A stretch of 50,962 nt of DNA from DATLGB01 sp038232275. Lineage in GTDB: Bacteria; Actinomycetota; Thermoleophilia; Solirubrobacterales; Solirubrobacteraceae. Of the stretch, positions 48,958 to 50,962 are shown one piece after another (within the stretch, counting starts at the first letter, position 1; the number at the start of each line of letters is the position of its first letter). The stretch spans positions 1 to 50,962 of the forward strand of contig JBBSIC010000020.1 in NCBI GenBank assembly GCA_038232275.1, in the 5' to 3' direction. A model generated the notes under the pieces. It did no database searches, had not been told where the DNA came from, and was given only the letters and a program-made list of their open reading frames with translations. The position numbers and the translations under genes are program-made.

Positions 48958-49571
48958 CCAAACCTGCGACATCCACCAAGAGGACCGATGACCCGCGCGT
49001 GGCGGGCCTCGCGCTCGTCGGCGCGATGGTCGCCGTCATGTGGGTCGTCGAGGTCATCAACGCGCTCGACCACAACACCCTCGACCGCTTCGGGATCCGC
49101 CCGCGCGCGACCGACGGGCTCGACGGCATCCTGTTCTCGCCGTTTCTGCACGGCAGCTGGTCGCACCTGATCGGCAACACCGTGCCCTTCGTGGTGCTCG
49201 GCGGCGTGATCGCGCTGAGCGGGCTCGTCCGCGTCGCGGCCGTGACCGCGCTCGTCGCGGGCGTCGGCGGCCTCGGCACGTGGCTGGTCGCGCCATCGAA
49301 CAGCGTCCACATCGGCGCCAGCGGCGTCGTCTTCGGCTACGCGGGCTACCTCGTCGCGCGCGGCATCTTCACGCGCAGCCCGATGCACCTCGGCGTGGGC
49401 GCCGTCGTCGCGGCGATCTGGGGCACCACGCTGCTCAGCGGCTTCGTCCCGCACGACGGCATCTCCTGGCAGGGCCATCTCTTCGGCGCTGTGGGCGGGA
49501 TCGTCGCCGCGCGCGTGCTGAGCCCGACGCGGGCGGAGAAGCCCGCGGCGGCGCCCGCGGCCGCGTTCTGA
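48954..49571 (+). CDS. Rhomboid-family intramembrane serine protease
   Basis: 205 residues, six hydrophobic helices. ILFSPFLHGSWSHLIGNTVP is the conserved HGxxxHxxxN helix. NSVHIGASGVVFGYAGYLVA carries the catalytic Ser (GASG) and WQGHLFGAVGGIVAARVLSP the catalytic His. It should cleave membrane proteins within the bilayer. Coupled to the upstream GNAT gene by a GTGA overlap. Substrates unknown. Confidence 0.9.
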   Translation: MTKPATSTKRTDDPRVAGLALVGAMVAVMWVVEVINALDHNTLDRFGIRPRATDGLDGILFSPFLHGSWSHLIGNTVPFVVLGGVIALSGLVRVAAVTALVAGVGGLGTWLVAPSNSVHIGASGVVFGYAGYLVARGIFTRSPMHLGVGAVVAAIWGTTLLSGFVPHDGISWQGHLFGAVGGIVAARVLSPTRAEKPAAAPAAAF

Positions 49572-49634
49572 CCGTCGCGGTTGGTGAACGGCTTGCGAGC
49601 GCAGGGGCCGATCTCGCAGGAGTCGCGGGGATTC

Positions 49635-49667
49635 GCAGATATGGCATCCATTAGATGCCGCATCTGC
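49635..49667. terminator. Stem-loop between convergent rhomboid and smc genes
   Basis: GCAGAT-AT-GGCATC pairs with GATGCC-GC-ATCTGC around a five-base loop (CATTA), leaving a 2x2 internal mismatch. It lies 64 bases after the rhomboid stop and 118 bases beyond the smc stop. No T-tract; plausible bidirectional terminator or protein-binding palindrome. Confidence 0.45.
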
Positions 49668-49784
49668 GGCGGATGTCGCGCTGGGAGGACCGGAACGGCC
49701 GGCCTGTGGAACGGGCTGGACGTCGTACCTCACTGACCCGCACCCCGGCAGCCCGCCGACGACAGAAGGCGGGGTCCGTCCGGG

Positions 49785-50962
49785 TCAGGCCGCGGCTGTG
49801 TCCGTTTCGTCGGCCGAGTCGCGCGGCAGCTTGCGCGAGACCACCTTGGACACGCCGTTGCCCGCCATGGACACGCCGTAGAGGCAGTCGGCCGCCTCCA
49901 TCGTGCGCTTCTGGTGGGTGACGACGATGAACTGCGCGCGATCCGCGTACTTGCGCAGGAGGGTGAGGAAGCGGTCGATGTTGAGGTCGTCGAGCGCGGC
50001 CTCGACCTCGTCGAGGATGTAGAATGGGCACGGCTTGGCGAGGAAGACCGCGAACAGGAACGCCAGCGCGGTCAGCGACTTCTCGCCGCCGGAGAGCAGG
50101 CTCAGGCGCTTGGTGGACTTGCCGGCCGGGGTGATCTCGATCTCCACGCCGACCGCCTCGTTCTCGTCGGGCGGGCGCTCGTCGTCGACGTCGACCGCGG
50201 CCCCGAGCTCCTCCTCGGTGCCGCTGCCGCCGAGCACCGGGCGCGGACCGGCGTCCTCGCGCACGAGACGCAGCCGCCCGCGGCCGCTGGGGAACAGGCC
50301 GCCGACGAGCTCCTCGAAGTACTTCGCGGCCGTGGTGAAGGTCTCCTCGAAGGCCTGCTTGATCCGCTGGTCGATCTCCTTGATCACGCCCTGGAGCTCG
50401 CGGATGGCGGACTCGAGATCCTCGCGCTGGGTCTCGAGCTCCTCGACGTGGGCGACGGCCTCGTCGTACTCCGCCTTGGCGAGCGGGTTGACCGGGCCGA
50501 GCTGCTCGCGGCGCCGGTGCAGCCGCTCGATGCGCCCGGCGAGCTGCTCGCGCTCGGCGCCCGGCAGCTCCTCCGTGGCGGCGGCGGCCTCGAGCCCGAG
50601 GCGCTCGGCGAGCGTCCCGAGCTCGCGCTCGGCCTCCGTGGCCTGGTCGCGGACCTGCTGGGCGCGGACCTCGGCGCGGGTGACGGCCTCGCCCTGGGCC
50701 TTCAGGCGGCCCTGGACCTGCGCCTCCTGCTGGGCGCAAGCGCGCAGCTCGCCGGCCAGCCGCTCCCCGGCCTCGCGCTCGGCGCGCAGCGCGGCGTCGA
50801 AGGCGGCGACGCGCTCCTGCACGGCGGCCGCGGCGCCGGCGAGCGCGACCGCCAGGCGCTCGGCAACCGGCGCGAGCGCCTCGTCGGCGGCGTCGCGCTC
50901 GCGCTCGGAGGCGATGCGCGCGGCGCGGGCCTCGCGCTCGTGGGCGGCGCGCTCGAGCAGGC
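49785..50962 (-). CDS. smc: Chromosome segregation protein SMC, C-terminal part (runs off window)
   Basis: Open frame to the window edge, ~392 residues of the C-terminal coil and head. The coil (LRAEREAGERLAGELRACAQ, RRREQLGPVNPLAKAEYDEA) leads to the head: EIEITPAGKSTKRLSLLSGG (signature LSGG), EKSLTALAFLFAVFLAKPCP, FYILDEVEAALDDLNIDRFL (Walker B and D-loop) and IVVTHQKRTMEAADCLYGVS (H-loop). An acidic insert (VDDERPPDENEAVGVE) lies before the signature. SMC with ScpAB compacts the chromosome. Gene order smc-ftsY-ffh is standard, here interrupted by the GNAT/rhomboid pair on the other strand. Confidence 0.95.
   Translation of the reverse strand, partial: LLERAAHEREARAARIASERERDAADEALAPVAERLAVALAGAAAAVQERVAAFDAALRAEREAGERLAGELRACAQQEAQVQGRLKAQGEAVTRAEVRAQQVRDQATEAERELGTLAERLGLEAAAATEELPGAEREQLAGRIERLHRRREQLGPVNPLAKAEYDEAVAHVEELETQREDLESAIRELQGVIKEIDQRIKQAFEETFTTAAKYFEELVGGLFPSGRGRLRLVREDAGPRPVLGGSGTEEELGAAVDVDDERPPDENEAVGVEIEITPAGKSTKRLSLLSGGEKSLTALAFLFAVFLAKPCPFYILDEVEAALDDLNIDRFLTLLRKYADRAQFIVVTHQKRTMEAADCLYGVSMAGNGVSKVVSRKLPRDSADETDTAAA

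Overview
The window is high-GC chromosomal DNA of an actinobacterium. I infer a Thermoleophilia/Solirubrobacterales-type organism from the gene order (dprA, comM, yraN, rnhB, lepB, rplS, trmD, rimM, khpA, rpsP, ffh, ftsY, smc, with a xerC-whiG pair), the many GTG/TTG starts and the family content. The sequence alone does not fix the genus.

1-7571 is a genomic island. It opens with the 3' end of an ISL3-like insertion sequence joined to a beheaded type III restriction/helicase gene. It then carries two small accessory modules: a VOC/SnoaL protein with a VapBC toxin-antitoxin pair, and a rhodanese remnant with MarR and two MFS pumps (one truncated). Each module ends in the same ~125-134 bp unit, whose last 43 bp are the 3' part of a tRNA-Cys gene. 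These look like three successive attachment sites. 7651-11451 holds secreted proteins including a glycoside hydrolase. 11452-13954 is a second, decayed element next to tRNA-Gly(GCC), with a frameshifted tyrosine integrase, GGGTACC heptamers at both ends and DUF4160/DUF2442 gene pairs.

13911-24990 is a mixed accessory region. It contains a SAM methyltransferase with an in-frame TGA followed by a bacterial SECIS-like hairpin (candidate selenoprotein), a lipoprotein, and a coupled DM13/RnfD-like membrane redox pair bracketed by a ~130 bp duplication. A three-gene operon with two tandem-domain UPF0145/YbjQ proteins follows, then a phosphoribulokinase-like kinase, mreB and a broken surface-protein locus.

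25-50.9 kb is largely core genome: an EF-G-like GTPase, WhiG-type sigma factor, XerC, L,D-transpeptidase, IlvD, ThiD, DNA uptake/processing (DprA, ComM, YraN), the ribosome-maturation and secretion cluster (RNase HII, LepB, L19, TrmD, RimM, KhpA, S16, Ffh, FtsY), an SPFH/NfeD membrane pair, a GNAT enzyme, a rhomboid protein and the C-terminal part of SMC running off the right edge.

Many genes are split by apparent single-base losses in short G or C runs. Some of these may be assembly errors rather than true pseudogenes; each case is noted.
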